This document shows positions 48,006 through 58,711 of a stretch of 64,000 nt of DNA, one piece after another. The notes beneath the pieces were generated by a model. That model had not been told where the DNA came from and made no database searches. It was given only the letters and a program-made list of their open reading frames with translations. Location: assembly GCA_030770535.1 (NCBI GenBank), contig JASVEC010000006.1:1116001-1180000 (forward strand), read 5' to 3'. The DNA is from Batkoa obscura (lineage: Eukaryota > Entomophthoromycota > Entomophthoromycetes > Entomophthorales > Batkoaceae). Position numbers and translations under genes: made by a program. Position 1 is the stretch's first letter, and the number at the start of each line of letters is the position of its first letter.

Positions 48006-49068
48006 TATTAAGGACTTATAAATTTAAAAACTTAAAATTTAGACTAATTTTTAAGTAAATTCTGAAACAAATTTAGACATCCCTGTATAAATTAGTTTCA
48101 CTTACCACCATAACTGGTGGAAAACTATCAAAATTATTCTGATACATTGGAATAACAAGCATATATTTCAAATGTTTTTCATTAACATATCAAGTTGAGA
48201 AGAAGTTAGATCCACCCATGAACTTAACAGTAAACCTCCCGCCACCACCTTATATTGTTTGGGTTAGCTTATAATATTAAAAAGGAGCTAGATAAATCTT
48301 CCCAGGGCTATTACCAATAATTACTATTTTACTTATATTGATATCCATCCCTGGGTGTTCTGCAGTACTTTGAATAGTTGGATAGAAATATGCTGCTAAA
48401 GTATCCTCCAAAGTAGAAGGGAAAGAATGTTCTGGGGCTAATATATAATTTGAAGCTAATGATTTTTGATTAACTGATCAATCGAAGATAAAATACTAAA
48501 GTGTATTACCAGCCACTTGGCAGTTTGCTTATATACTCGGTTTACAATATAGTGGACGATGGGTATTATTGGAACAATAGACATATGCCCCGCCATCTAA
48601 ATAAAGTAGAGTTTCTTTATTATCATTTGAATTCTCATGATCAGGTACTGCAAGCTCTAATTCCAATTTTTCACTATTGTACCAAAAAGCGTCTTCTCTT
48701 TTAATTGGATATCTACTCACTTCTATAACTAATTTATTTTTAATTATATTGTAACTCAACTCTCGATAATGATCCAGAATGTAAGCTTTTATGATATCGA
48801 AACTTTTAGTGATTAGGGGGTTACCAGCATCCATATTATTGTGGATATCTTCTAAGTTCTTCCCTGGTTGAGACACCATGGTCTTATTAACAACGTTGTA
48901 ATCAAATGGGTCTTTAAGCTCCAATAAGGTAAAGGGGCTCCTTTAGTTATACATACAGCCTGTGTAAACAAGTGCTTTTAATAGACTGATAAATGATTTT
49001 AAAGTGCCCATAGTAAAGGGATTGAAAAATAAGAAGTTTAGTCTCTTTTATGTGTTTTTTTAAAATTG

Positions 49069-49341
49069 ATTTTATGCCAGCTTTTTCAGTAAAGGTTTTG
49101 GTAGCATAGTTTAACCTTGGGGTTTATCTAGCTAAGATTGTAATTATCAAGGTGAAGTGGATTGTGGCTTAATACTATAACTGCTATTTTACAATAATCT
49201 CATAAGTATGATTTTATCCCGGTCTTTTTGGTAAAGGTTTTGGTGGCATAGTTTGGGCTCGGTTTCTGTCCAACTAAAGTTGTTGATTATCAAGATAAAG
49301 CGGATTATAGTTTAATATTAATGCTACTTATTTTACAATAT
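49069..49341 (-). promoter_or_regulatory. Duplicated upstream module of dead H5
   Basis: Two diverged tandem copies (49069-49195 and 49210-49341) of the hydrolase upstream module; read on the minus strand they contain AAGCCACAATCCACTT (49170-49155) and AAACTATAATCCGCTT (49313-49298), and each has a GCTACCAAAACCTTTACTG-like block. Confidence 0.5.
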
Positions 49342-49442
49342 TATGAACATATCTTTTTATGTTTAAAGATTTTACTAACAACTCCGCATTTAATAGTGAT
49401 TAAAAATGAAAAGATAAATGAAACTAAAAATATACTCTTATA
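49342..49442 (+). mobile_element. Decayed MITE unit
   Basis: TATGAACATATCTTTTTATG at one end, GATTTTACTAACAACTC and AAATGAAACTAAAAATATAC further in; clearly the same family but diverged. Confidence 0.55.
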
Positions 49443-49689
49443 TTGAGTTTCAGGTTAAAATTATAAGTAGGTCCAAAACGGATAGGGGATTGAAATGGGT
49501 AGCTAGTTTAGAATTCCCATCCGGCCTATCGAATAGTCAAACTTCCATAAATTTCTTTTGAACTGATACTTTACTTTTTCTGAAATAAATCCGTTGCCTC
49601 TCATCATGAGTGATATGTTTTAAAAAATTGTTAGTAGGTTTTAAAGATGATTTCAATTTACTTTGATTGTTAAGTATTTTCTTAGTTTT

Positions 49690-49960
49690 TAGTCAGTGTC
49701 AAAGGGAAGGTTTTCCATGGGTTAGAGCTATTTAGAGAAATCAAAAAAAGAGTATGAACTCTATATTTTTTTTTAAAATTAGTGAAGTAATAAACAATAA
49801 TTCATGCTTGGAAATAGATCAAATAAAGAGAGTAGATGGATTTATATTTAATAATTTAAACATAGTATGTCTGTTTATATCAACATTGAAAATATTAGCA
49901 TTATTAATATCTCAAACTATGAAAAGAGCTTTATATAAACTCAAAATGATAATAAAATAA
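49690..49960 (+). pseudogene. Nudix gene relic behind H6
   Basis: A 68-codon frame (49754-49960) reads FFFKISEVINNNSCLEID and, at its end, LALLISQTMKRALYKLK, matching exon 3 (FKVNELVNDNLWLEVN) and exon 4 (LILLKYEAMKEALVK) of the live Nudix gene, with the intron between them now read through. The Nudix box is missing. It ends 51 bp from the stop of convergent H6. Confidence 0.65.
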
Positions 49961-50011
49961 TAAAATAATAAAACAATAAAACAATAAAATATTTTACTAA
50001 TTTATAAAAAC

Positions 50012-51450
50012 TCAAGCTTCTCCATTAAGACTAAATGGTTTTGCTATATCATACTTTAAAGTATCATACTCAACAGGGTTAAAATTTTGCTTAACGTCAA
50101 CTTTGTAAGCCCAGGGTCCATTAGTATCCTTATTATTATTATTGAAACAATCTTTAATGAACTTGGAGCTTAATTCAAATGACTTTCGACTACTTGGATG
50201 TGATTCAAGTGCTTGAAATACATGTATCATTTCATCATAAATATGTAAAGTTATTGAAGAACTATTTGGTCTTGATTGATTGTAGGTCTTAATTTTATGA
50301 GCGAATATGATAACTTCATCCTCAAATCTTTCTTCACCACCCACAGTCTAAAAATAATCATTAATAAATAATAGGCAATATAATAAATTAATATTGACTC
50401 ACCATCATAATAGGCGGGAACTTATCAAAACTATCTTGGTACATTGGACTAACAAGTGGATAGTTTAAATATTTTTCATGAATATAAAAATGACCATTAT
50501 TCACAATTTCTTCTTTTAAATTTCCTGGGGCATTCATCAACAATTTATCTATAAATAAATAACCTTTACCCTCCTTTGATTCAATAGGTCCTTCTAAAAA
50601 ATCACTGTTTTTTGTCAAAATACTGGGTTGTGATGAAGTCAAATCGACCCATGGACTTAGTAATAAACCTCCTGCTACCATTTTATATTCTTCAAGTTGA
50701 CTCAATAAGATTAAAAATGAACTGGCTAAACCTCCTCCTGCACTATCACCAGCAACTACTATCTTACTTGCATCAATACCCATCCCTGGATGTTCTGCGG
50801 TTTCCTGGCTAGTTAAATATAAATAAGCTGCTAAGGTGTCCTCCAAAGCACAAGGGAAAGGATATTCTGGGGCTAATCTATAACTTAAAGCTAATAATTT
50901 TTGATTAATTAATCAATCGAAGATAAGAATACTAAAGTGTATTACCAGCCACTTGGCAGTTTGCTTTTTCGCCCAATTTACAAAACAGTGGGCGATGAGT
51001 ATTAATAGAACCCTGGATATATGCCCCACCATGTAAATAAAGTAAAATTTCTTTATTAGCATTTAAATCCACACTTCTAGATACTGCAAGTTCTAACTCT
51101 AACCTTTCACTATTGTACCAAAAGGCATTTTCTCTTTTAATAGGATATTTGCCAATCTCTTTGATCAGTACTTCTTTAACAATACCATGACTCAATTCTC
51201 GATAGTGATCTGGGATATACATTTTTGTTATATCGAAATCTTTAGGTGGTGGAAAAATACTGATATCTTTAGATTTACGTATCTTTTCTAAACTTTGGCC
51301 AGGTTGTGGACCACTACCACCTTTGAGGAGGTTGTAAATTAAGTGGGACTTAAAATCCCAAGAAGGAAAAGGTGCTCCTTTTGTAATACGTACATAACCT
51401 GTATAAATAATGGCTTTGATCAAGTTGATAATGAATTTCGATTTGTCCAT
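50012..51450 (-). CDS. HSL-family alpha/beta hydrolase, paralogue H6
   Basis: Exons 51450-50946, 50890-50403, 50347-50012; about 442 aa. HGGAY, SYRLAPE (made by splicing), GDSAGGG and EMIH are all in place; the residue before the catalytic His is Ile, where H1 and H7 have Pro and H8 has Val. Exon 2 shares an almost identical ~220-bp block (50615-50830) with H8 (55360-55575) and partly with H7, again a mark of gene conversion. Proteins of this clade carry ELSHGIVKEVLIKEIGKYPI, a conserved N-terminal helix of unknown role. Confidence 0.92.
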
Positions 51451-51656
51451 GATGAAAAAATTAAAAGGTGAGCTTCTTTAAATAAACAATTATTTTAATA
51501 TCAAGGGTTGAAATTGGTTGAACTTTGAATTTTAAAAAAAAGAGTTGAAACTGAGTTTTTTATACTGTTTTATATGTTTTTTTGGAACTGATTTTTTGAT
51601 TATTATGTCCGAGTTTTTATTTAGTTTTGTCATTGTCTTAATAGTTACTTTTCTAT

Positions 51657-51748
51657 CATTATTTCGGTAACAAGATTAGCCTCGGTTTATAATGAATTTA
51701 AATTAGTAATTAATGTAATCAAAGCGGATTGTAGCTTAATATTAATAC
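51657..51748 (-). promoter_or_regulatory. Conserved hydrolase upstream module (H6)
   Basis: Minus-strand AAGCTACAATCCGCTT at 51737-51722, identical to the H3 motif, with a GAGGCTAATCTTGTTACCG-like block nearer the gene. About 270 bp before the H6 start codon. Confidence 0.55.
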
Positions 51749-52549
51749 TGACATTTACAAAATCTTATTGGTAATTCATAAGTTATAACTACTTTAATTG
51801 GTTTTACCAATTGCATTTATAATATACCATCTATTAAATAAATGCTATTATAATATATTAAATGTTCTTTACTCAAATTTTTTTTGGCTAAAAGTGCATC
51901 TTGAATTGGAGAATTCTTATTAAAAGTTTGATGAAGAATTAATTTTTATAGAAAAAGCCCACAGTTAAAATAAGAATGTAGTTTAAGTAATCTTGGATTT
52001 TTTGATGAAGGATTAACGTAAGGGTAGTAAGTTATAACATTGTGTATTTTTATATTCAAATGATTTTATTCTTGTACATAAAAAATATTTATTGTTGAAA
52101 CAAACAGTTTCTTTATTTTTTTACTTCGAAATCCAAGATTAACTACACTATACCTTTATAATTTTTCTTGATAGTGTGTAAAAAATAGACAAAAAAAGAT
52201 ACGGCTGCTGAGCTCTATTACAACTTTATTTGCAGTAATTTTTAGAGCTAATCAATGTTTAGTATTTTTAATGCCCAATTCTTAGATTCTAGGCTTATTT
52301 TAGCAAAATGCTATACTTAAATGAATAATTGATCAGGTCATAATAGAGTTATATCAGCTGTATTTTCATCTTATTTTTTTTAATATAAAAATGATGACTA
52401 TACATGTAAAAAGTTCAAGAAATGTTGGGATAGTTTTTGTACCCTATGTATGTGCCAAAGTTTATTTTATTAAAATAAGTGGAAACTTAATGAGGTAATT
52501 AAATGTACCTTGTTATATTTACTTTTCAATAATGCTTTATTAAAATAAG
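51749..52549. other. Intergenic DNA between H6 and the next Nudix relic
   Basis: A+T-rich; no gene, repeat or RNA recognised. Confidence 0.4.
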
Positions 52550-52670
52550 ATGATCTTTTACGATGGAGTGAGTAGTTTACTGCCAAAGAAACATTAATTT
52601 TATTAGAGTATGAGGCTATGAAAGAAGGTTTAAAAGAAACTCGAAATGAAAATAAAATCAAAAATGTTTT
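52550..52670 (+). pseudogene. Nudix gene relic behind H7
   Basis: Keeps the acceptor site and last exon of the Nudix gene: AAAGAAACATTAATTTTATT encodes KETLILL, followed by EYEAMKEGLKET, closely matching EQALILLKYEAMKEALVK of the live copy. Little is left upstream. Tail-to-tail with H7. Confidence 0.65.
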
Positions 52671-52686
52671 ATTGATTTATCGAAAT

Positions 52687-54126
52687 TTAAGCTTCTCCTT
52701 TAAGACTAAAAGCTTCAGGTATCTTGTAGTTTATAATATCGTAGTCAAATGGGGTTGGATTTAATTTGCTGCCAATCTTATAAGCCCAAGATCCGTTACT
52801 ATTATTTTTGCTACTATTACTAAAACTATGCTTAATAAACTGACCGCATAGTTCAATCGACTTTATACTACTTGGATGAAATTCAATTGACTGAAATGCA
52901 TGTGGCATGTCCTCAAAATGGTGTAATATCACTTGTTGGCCATCTGACTTGGTTTGACTATAGCTTTTGATTTTACGTGCAAATATCATAACTTCGTCCT
53001 CAAATCTTTCTTCGCTGCCCACAGTCTAAACATAATCATTAATAAATAATAAGTAATATAATAAGTTAATCTTCACATACCATCATAATAGGCGGAAACT
53101 TATCAAAATTATCTTGATACATCGGACTAACGAGTGGATATTTCAAATATTCTTCATTAGTATAAAAATGACTATTGACATTTAAAATCTCTTCTTTTAA
53201 AGAAGGACTTGTATTTTCTAATAACTCATTGATAAACAAATAGCCTTTTCCGTATTTGGGATTGGGCTCCGGTAAATAATCATTGTTTTTTGTCAGAATA
53301 CTGGGTTGTGATGAAGTCAAATCGACCCATGGACTTAGTAATAAACCTCCTGCTACCATTTTATATTCTTCAAGTTGGCTTAGTAAGATCAGAAAAGAGC
53401 TGGATAAACCTCCTCCTGCACTATCACCAGCAACTACTATCTTACTTGCATCAATACCCATCCCTGAACACTCGGCAGTGCTTTGAGATGTTAGAAATAA
53501 ATAAGCTGCCAAAGTGTCCTCTAAAGCACAGGGGAAAGGGAATTCAGGCGCTAGTCTGTAGTTTAAAGCTAGAAAATATCATTAATGCTAAGGATAACAA
53601 AATAAAAACGTAATTTATTACCAGCTACTTGGCAGTTTGCTTCTCTACCCAGTTGACAATAGAGTGGACGCTGAGTATTATTAGAGCATAATATGTATGC
53701 GCCACCATGTAAATAAAATAATGTTTCTTTGTCAACTCTACAATCCACACCTTTGGGCACTGCAAACTCTAGTTCCAACTTTTCACTGTTGTGCCAAAGA
53801 GCATCTTCTCTTTCAATCGGATATTTACCAACCTCTTCGATTAATATTTCTTTAATGATATTATGACTCAATTCCCTATAATGATCCGGGATATAACTTG
53901 TTGTTATATCAAAATCTTCAGGTAGTGGCTTGACGCCCATCTCCATATTATCACGAGCCATCTTCAATGTTTGCCCTGGGTAAGGATCCAAGCTCTTTTT
54001 AATGGCACTCCAGGTTTGGCGGAACTTTAAATCCCAAGAAGGTAAAGGCACCTCTTGAGCTACATTTACGTAACTTGAGTATAGAGCTGTGTTTAGTAAG
54101 TTACAAACAGATTTTGTTTTGTCCAT
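52687..54126 (-). CDS. HSL-family alpha/beta hydrolase, paralogue H7
   Basis: Exons 54126-53622, 53568-53081, 53025-52687; about 443 aa. HGGAY, NYRLAPE, GDSAGGG and EDMPH present, so presumably active. Exon 2 is a mosaic: part is nearly identical to H6/H8 and part is distinct (near 53375-53410). The donor of intron 2 is GTATGTG instead of the GTAAG/GTGAG of its relatives. TATA-like TATATAAAATC lies at about 54172-54162, read on the minus strand. Confidence 0.92.
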
Positions 54127-54240
54127 GATAAGGAATTATAAGTTAAAGTTGGTTGTTTATTTGATTTTATATACTTTTTTCATATTTGATTTGTAATTGA
54201 TTACTTTAATTTAAACCATTATTGATTTATAATTATTTTT

Positions 54241-54342
54241 GTTCTCTGATTTTTTCGGGGAATATTCTGATGGTACGGTTTAAACGCGCTTACATTTTAA
54301 TTACTAATTAGTGTGATGGAGGCGGGTTACGGCTTAATATTT
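54241..54342 (-). promoter_or_regulatory. Conserved hydrolase upstream module (H7)
   Basis: Minus-strand AAGCCGTAACCCGCCTC (54336-54320) and, nearer the gene, ATTCCCCGAAAAAATCAG, matching the same block of H4. About 195 bp before the start codon. Confidence 0.5.
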
Positions 54343-54751
54343 AAGTCAATATCTATAAGAATTGTATAATTGGCTATTATGAATATCTATAATCTATTCT
54401 TTTTTAAATAGTATTTTAAATAATATTGAGATATCATTTAACTTTCCTTTTTGTTCATTTTTTATATAACATAAAATTTATAAAATTATAAACATTGAAA
54501 TAAAAAAAGACGTTTCGCACTTGGGATTTATACTGTTTCAAGATTTTCTAAAAAAAAGATCCTCCTATATATTAAATACCCTTTACTTGAAAAAATATTT
54601 TTTATGGAATAATAAAATACTAATAAAACTTTATAACGTAAAATATCATATTGGTTATACTTTAACAGAGTTAAAAAATCAAACAATACAGGAAGCCTTA
54701 CAAGTCAAAAAATATTGAGCCAAGGAACAAAAAAATAAATTATTACTTCAC
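54343..54751. other. Spacer between H7 and H8
   Basis: A 65-codon plus-strand frame at 54521-54718 ends in TIQEALQVKKY, which faintly recalls the Nudix C-terminus and lies at the expected place behind H8. The match is too weak for me to call a relic. Confidence 0.3.
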
Positions 54752-56199
54752 TTAAAATGAACCTCCCTCTTCTTTAAGACTGAAAGCCTGTGATACTTGA
54801 TATTCTGTTATATCATAATTAAGCGGGGTTAAATTTAATTTAGTATCGATTCTACATGCCCAAAACTGATCATTGTTATTATTATTAATGTTTTTGCTTA
54901 AACAATCAGTAACAAACTTAGAGCCCAATTCAAATGATTTTTGGCAGCTTGGATGGGAATCAAAAGTTTGAAATAGATGTACCATCTCATCATAAACATG
55001 TAGAATTACTTGTTGACTATTTGAGGCCGCTTTGTTATTACCCTTTACTTTATAAGCGAATATCATACATTCATCCTCGAATCTTTCTTCATCACCTACA
55101 ATCTAAAAAGAATTGTTAACTAACTAGAACTTTATATATAATAAATTCAACTTACCACCATTATTGGAGGGAATCCATCAAAGTTGTCCTGATACATTGG
55201 ACTAACGAGTGGGTATTTCAAATATTTTTCAGTAGTGTAAAAATGACCATTAACATTTACAATTTCTTCTTTCAAATTATCGGGTACATTTACCAGCAAC
55301 TCATTGACAAATAGATATCTTTCACCATCTTCTAATCTTGGTGCCTCTAAAAAATCATTATGTTTTGTCAAAATACTGGGTTGTGATGAAGTCAAATCGA
55401 CCCATGGACTTAGTAATAAACCTCCTGCTACCATTTTATATTCTTCAAGTTGACTCAATAAGATTAAAAATGAACTGGCTAAACCTCCTCCTGCACTATC
55501 ACCAGCAACTATTATCTTACTTGCATCAATACCCATCCCTGGATGTTCTGCGGTTTCCTGGCTAGTTAGATATAAATATGCTGCTAAAGTATCTTCTAAG
55601 GCACAGGGGAAAGGATATTCCGGGGCCAATCTATAGTTTAAAGCTAGAAATTTTAGAAACAATAAATAAATGAAAAAATAAAATGTTTTTTTACCAGCCA
55701 CTTGACAATTTGCTTTTTCGCCCAATTTGCAAAACAGTGGGCGATGAGTATTAATAGAACCATAGATATAACAACCACCATGTAAATAAACTAAAGTTTC
55801 CTTGTCAACATTTGGGTCCTTAATTTTAGGCACTGCAAGTTCTAACTCCAATTTTTCACTATTGTACCAAAAGGCGTTTTCTCTTTCAATTGGGTACTTA
55901 CCGATCTCTTTGACTAGTTTCTCTTTAATAATATTATGACTCAATTCCCTATAATAATCTGGAATATGTGTTTTTGTAAAACCAAAATCTTTGGAAGGTG
56001 GAAAAATATTAATATCTTTAATTTTACGGGCTTCTTCTAAGCTCTTCCCCTGTTTGGGACTGTTGCCCTTTTTAAGGATATTGTAGATAAAGTGAGTTTT
56101 TAAGTCCCAAGAAGGTAAAGGCCCACCTTGAGTAAAATGTACATAACTTGTGTAAAACCCCATGGTTATTAGACTGGCAGCTATTTTTAAACTATCCAT
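54752..56199 (-). CDS. HSL-family alpha/beta hydrolase, paralogue H8
   Basis: Exons 56199-55695, 55643-55156, 55102-54752; about 447 aa. HGGCY stands in place of HGGAY, a Cys next to the oxyanion-hole glycines that the other copies lack. NYRLAPE, GDSAGGG and EMVH are intact. N-terminus and length agree with the family. It is the only copy without a recognisable Nudix partner behind it. A TATA-like stretch (AAATATATAAAAC) lies about 45 bp upstream. Confidence 0.92.
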
Positions 56200-56322
56200 G
56201 ATAAAGCAATAAAAAATTAAGATTTGGCCGTTTGTTATGTTTTATATATTTTTTTAGCTAACTGATTTGATCATTGTGGCCAATCTTTTGTTGAGCTACA
56301 ATAAACTTAATATTCATTTCAT

Positions 56323-56415
56323 TGATAAAGATTCTGTTGGCAAGGTTTATCCACAGTTTGTATTTAACTTCAATTGTTAACTAAAGTAGCGGAAACAGAT
56401 CATAATTTAATTTCA
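56323..56415 (-). promoter_or_regulatory. Hydrolase upstream module, diverged (H8)
   Basis: Minus-strand AAATTATGATCTGTTTCCGC (56412-56393 approx.) aligns with the 16-bp motif of the others but has several changes. Confidence 0.35.
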
Positions 56416-56702
56416 ATAATCTTGTAAGTATTAATCATCAATAGTCATTATAGTTAATAGAGTTATCCAGTAACTATAATATATTATATGCGAAACAAAT
56501 ATTGAAGCATTATATGCCAAATGCTTTTTACTTGAAAGATTCTAATTAAGTTTATTATTGAATGCGAGAATACTTAAAAAACTGAATTAATTTTATGGAA
56601 TATAAAGTTCACAAGTAAAATACTAGCCTTAATTTTACATCTAAAAGTTGTTCAAATTGTGACAGGGTTGATATTTGACTTTTATTACATAATAAAAGAG
56701 CA

Positions 56703-56806
56703 TATGGGAGTGTCTTTTTTGGTTTCATCACTTTTTCCATTTTTAAGTGCTGTTTGAGTGGAAAAATTGTTAGTAAAATTCTTAAACAAAAAAATACATC
56801 CCCATA
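56703..56806 (-). mobile_element. Single MITE unit
   Basis: Complete unit (TATGGGAGTGTCTTTTTTGG to ACATCCCCATA) with TA flanks, in the long gene-free stretch 56.2-58.7 kb. Confidence 0.78.
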
Positions 56807-57672
56807 TAATTAGTAAAATGCTTAAATTAAAACTTTTACTCTTTGATTAGTTTATTTTCGTTTGAAATCTTAAGAGAGACAGAGACCATAAATGTTTTAT
56901 TTGTGGAAGCAAAAGCTAGGAAAATGAGGAGTGGAGACGATAGGGGCTGAAAATAAGCAAGAGGAAAGTTAGATAAAAATTAGGAGATTGACAGGAGGTA
57001 TTTTAACTTAAGAATGCCCATGATTACCTTATTAACTTCACTTTATCTCATGTTTTTATAATTTTAAAAATTAACCCTAAAATTTAAGTTTTTAAAAACG
57101 AAGCTAAAAATCTTATAAAAAACAAATTTACTTATTTACTTAATTCGTAATATGTATCATCTCTGTAAAGTAAAATCTATATCAACATAAATAAAAATAA
57201 ATAACCCGATGATACAGATTAAATTTGTTACTTCAAATTACTATTTACAAAACTTGATTGCTTTATGTAATTTGTAAAATCTAAATAATTAATGAACCAT
57301 TATAAAAGCCTTTATTTTTACTTTCTTATTATGTTAAAGTTAGTTATATGACAAAAACCAAACTCGGAATAATAATGTATATTTTAAATATACATATTCC
57401 TATTATATACTTTTATGATATCTACGCTGTAAAATTTAAAATAAACAAATTATTACTTTTTTTGAAAATATTGGGAAACATTTTAAAATTTTACTAAAAC
57501 ATAAAATGTTAAATGGTAACCAAATTTAACTATGTTATATTTTATATTTCTAGTAGGATTTTATTTATCAATTCACCTTTTGTATATTCAGAACACTTCT
57601 ATTATTAATATATAGGATTTTATAGTAAAAGGTTATATAATTTAATATAATGTAGACTGAATTTGTGAATCA
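56807..57672. other. A+T-rich non-coding DNA
   Basis: No gene recognised. A purine-rich block at about 56870-56990 (GAGAGACAGAGACC..., AGGAGATTGACAGGAGG) stands out from the A+T background but has no open frame. Confidence 0.4.
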
Positions 57673-57759
57673 GTATGAGGACGTGGGACATTTGGCCATT
57701 TGGTAACAATTTTTCATAATTGCTACCAATTGGGTAAATAGAGTATGCCCTCACACTAG
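57673..57759. mobile_element. Short fold-back MITE, second family
   Basis: Almost the whole 87 bp forms an imperfect palindrome: TTGGTAACAATT and AATTGCTACCAA near the centre, GTATGAGG and CCTCACAC at the ends. No relation to the main MITE family. Confidence 0.55.
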
Positions 57760-57953
57760 TTCATAAGTTCAAGTCTATGTTGCATACAAAATTATTATAA
57801 GCCCATTTTAGTTAGTTTTATACTATCGAGTTTGTTAAGATCTAACTGTTTATTAGTATTTTAATATTAATACACTTTAGACATAAATTCACATAATATT
57901 GATTATATAAAGTATTTTAACGCCTATGATCTAAATATTGATTTAATAATGTT

Positions 57954-58086
57954 TAAATGAGGGAGTGATGGATATAAATAAGTTAAGTGTATTTGCCCAA
58001 TTTACTAACAAGTTTTATAATATTTATAAATTTACCAATAATTGGGCCAACGCTCGCCTTGCTTATACCCATTACTCCCTTATTTT
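57954..58086. mobile_element. TIR MITE, third family, ~130 bp
   Basis: Ends AGGGAGTGATGGATATAA and TTATACCCATTACTCCCT are inverted repeats with two or three mismatches, and inner parts (TTGCCCAATTTACTAA and TTACCAATAATTGGGCCAA) also pair. Only one copy in the window. Confidence 0.6.
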
Positions 58087-58637
58087 ATATATTATGAAAT
58101 TTTCTTTTTAAATTCATCAAACAGGGCCGTTTAGGAGTTGAATAGTCCCTGATAAGGATCCCACTTTAAGCCTGGTGATATTAGCAAAAAAAATTGTTTT
58201 ACCTAATGTTGAAAAAACCTCAAGACGTTTATTTGTATAATATAAATTTATATATTTTATTGTAATTATAAAATTATAAAAGAAATTAAATTAAATAGAA
58301 CATTATATTAAATAGAGCAAAGAGAAACAAGCCATATGATAAAGCTTTAGAATCCATTGTATATATAGAACAAACATATATTAGTTTAATATATTGAATT
58401 AGTATAATACATATATCCCTTGGAAAGTGGTTTTGTTTTAACGATTGCGAAATTGTCTACGTAATTTACTTATTTTTATTTCACCCTAAGTTTCCAACCA
58501 ATAAAAGTTAATTCAAAACAAGGGATAAAGTAAAAAACAAGGATCAATATTCAAATTACGAAAGCATGTAAAGAAATTAAGGAATCATTAACTAATCTAA
58601 GTAATAGATGTCTACGTAATACAAGTGAAAAATAAGA
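58087..58637. other. Upstream region of the Gln-rich gene
   Basis: A+T-rich, about 0.55 kb, no other gene. Probably includes the upstream control region of the strongly codon-biased gene that follows. Confidence 0.35.
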
Positions 58638-58645
58638 TATATAAA
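58638..58645 (+). promoter_or_regulatory. TATA box of the Gln-rich gene
   Basis: TATATAAA, 67 bp before the start codon, with a leader made of CAAAATACAAATACAAATAC-type repeats directly before ATG. A clean TATA plus an A/C-rich leader fits strong expression. Confidence 0.55.
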
Positions 58646-58711
58646 CAATGAGAGTTCTTCGATATATACTCAGAATTCAGATTCACAACCAAAATACAAA
58701 TACAAATACAA

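Larger units (their letters stand above)
46697..48088. mobile_element. Non-autonomous TIR element inserted in H5 intron 2
   Basis: Ends TGGAAATGTCCGAATTGG (left) and, inward from the right, ACAGGGATGTCTAAATTTG form ~18-bp imperfect inverted repeats with TA beyond each end, as for a Tc1/mariner-like insertion. Inside are the second copy of the 466-bp repeat and a nested MITE pair. No transposase frame. The left part resembles 455-540, so a relative lies at the start of the window. Confidence 0.55.
46327..49011 (-). pseudogene. Hydrolase H5: dead, with transposon in intron 2
   Basis: Minus-strand paralogue. The start region (49011 down to ~48530) reads as exon 1 with one extra base near 48950 and other damage; exon 2 (about 48480-48110) has lost a segment and the nucleophile motif region is garbled (compare GDSAGGG in relatives); exon 3 (46670-46327) keeps EDECIIF-, EMVHTFQ- and HPH-like traces but contains stops. 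Intron 2, ~55 nt in relatives, spans about 46671-48104 here because a 1.39-kb element lies in it. The upstream regulatory module is duplicated. Confidence 0.8.

Noticed and set aside
52470-52661. 63-codon minus-strand frame near H7
   Set aside because: It overlaps the plus-strand Nudix relic, which explains the sequence better.
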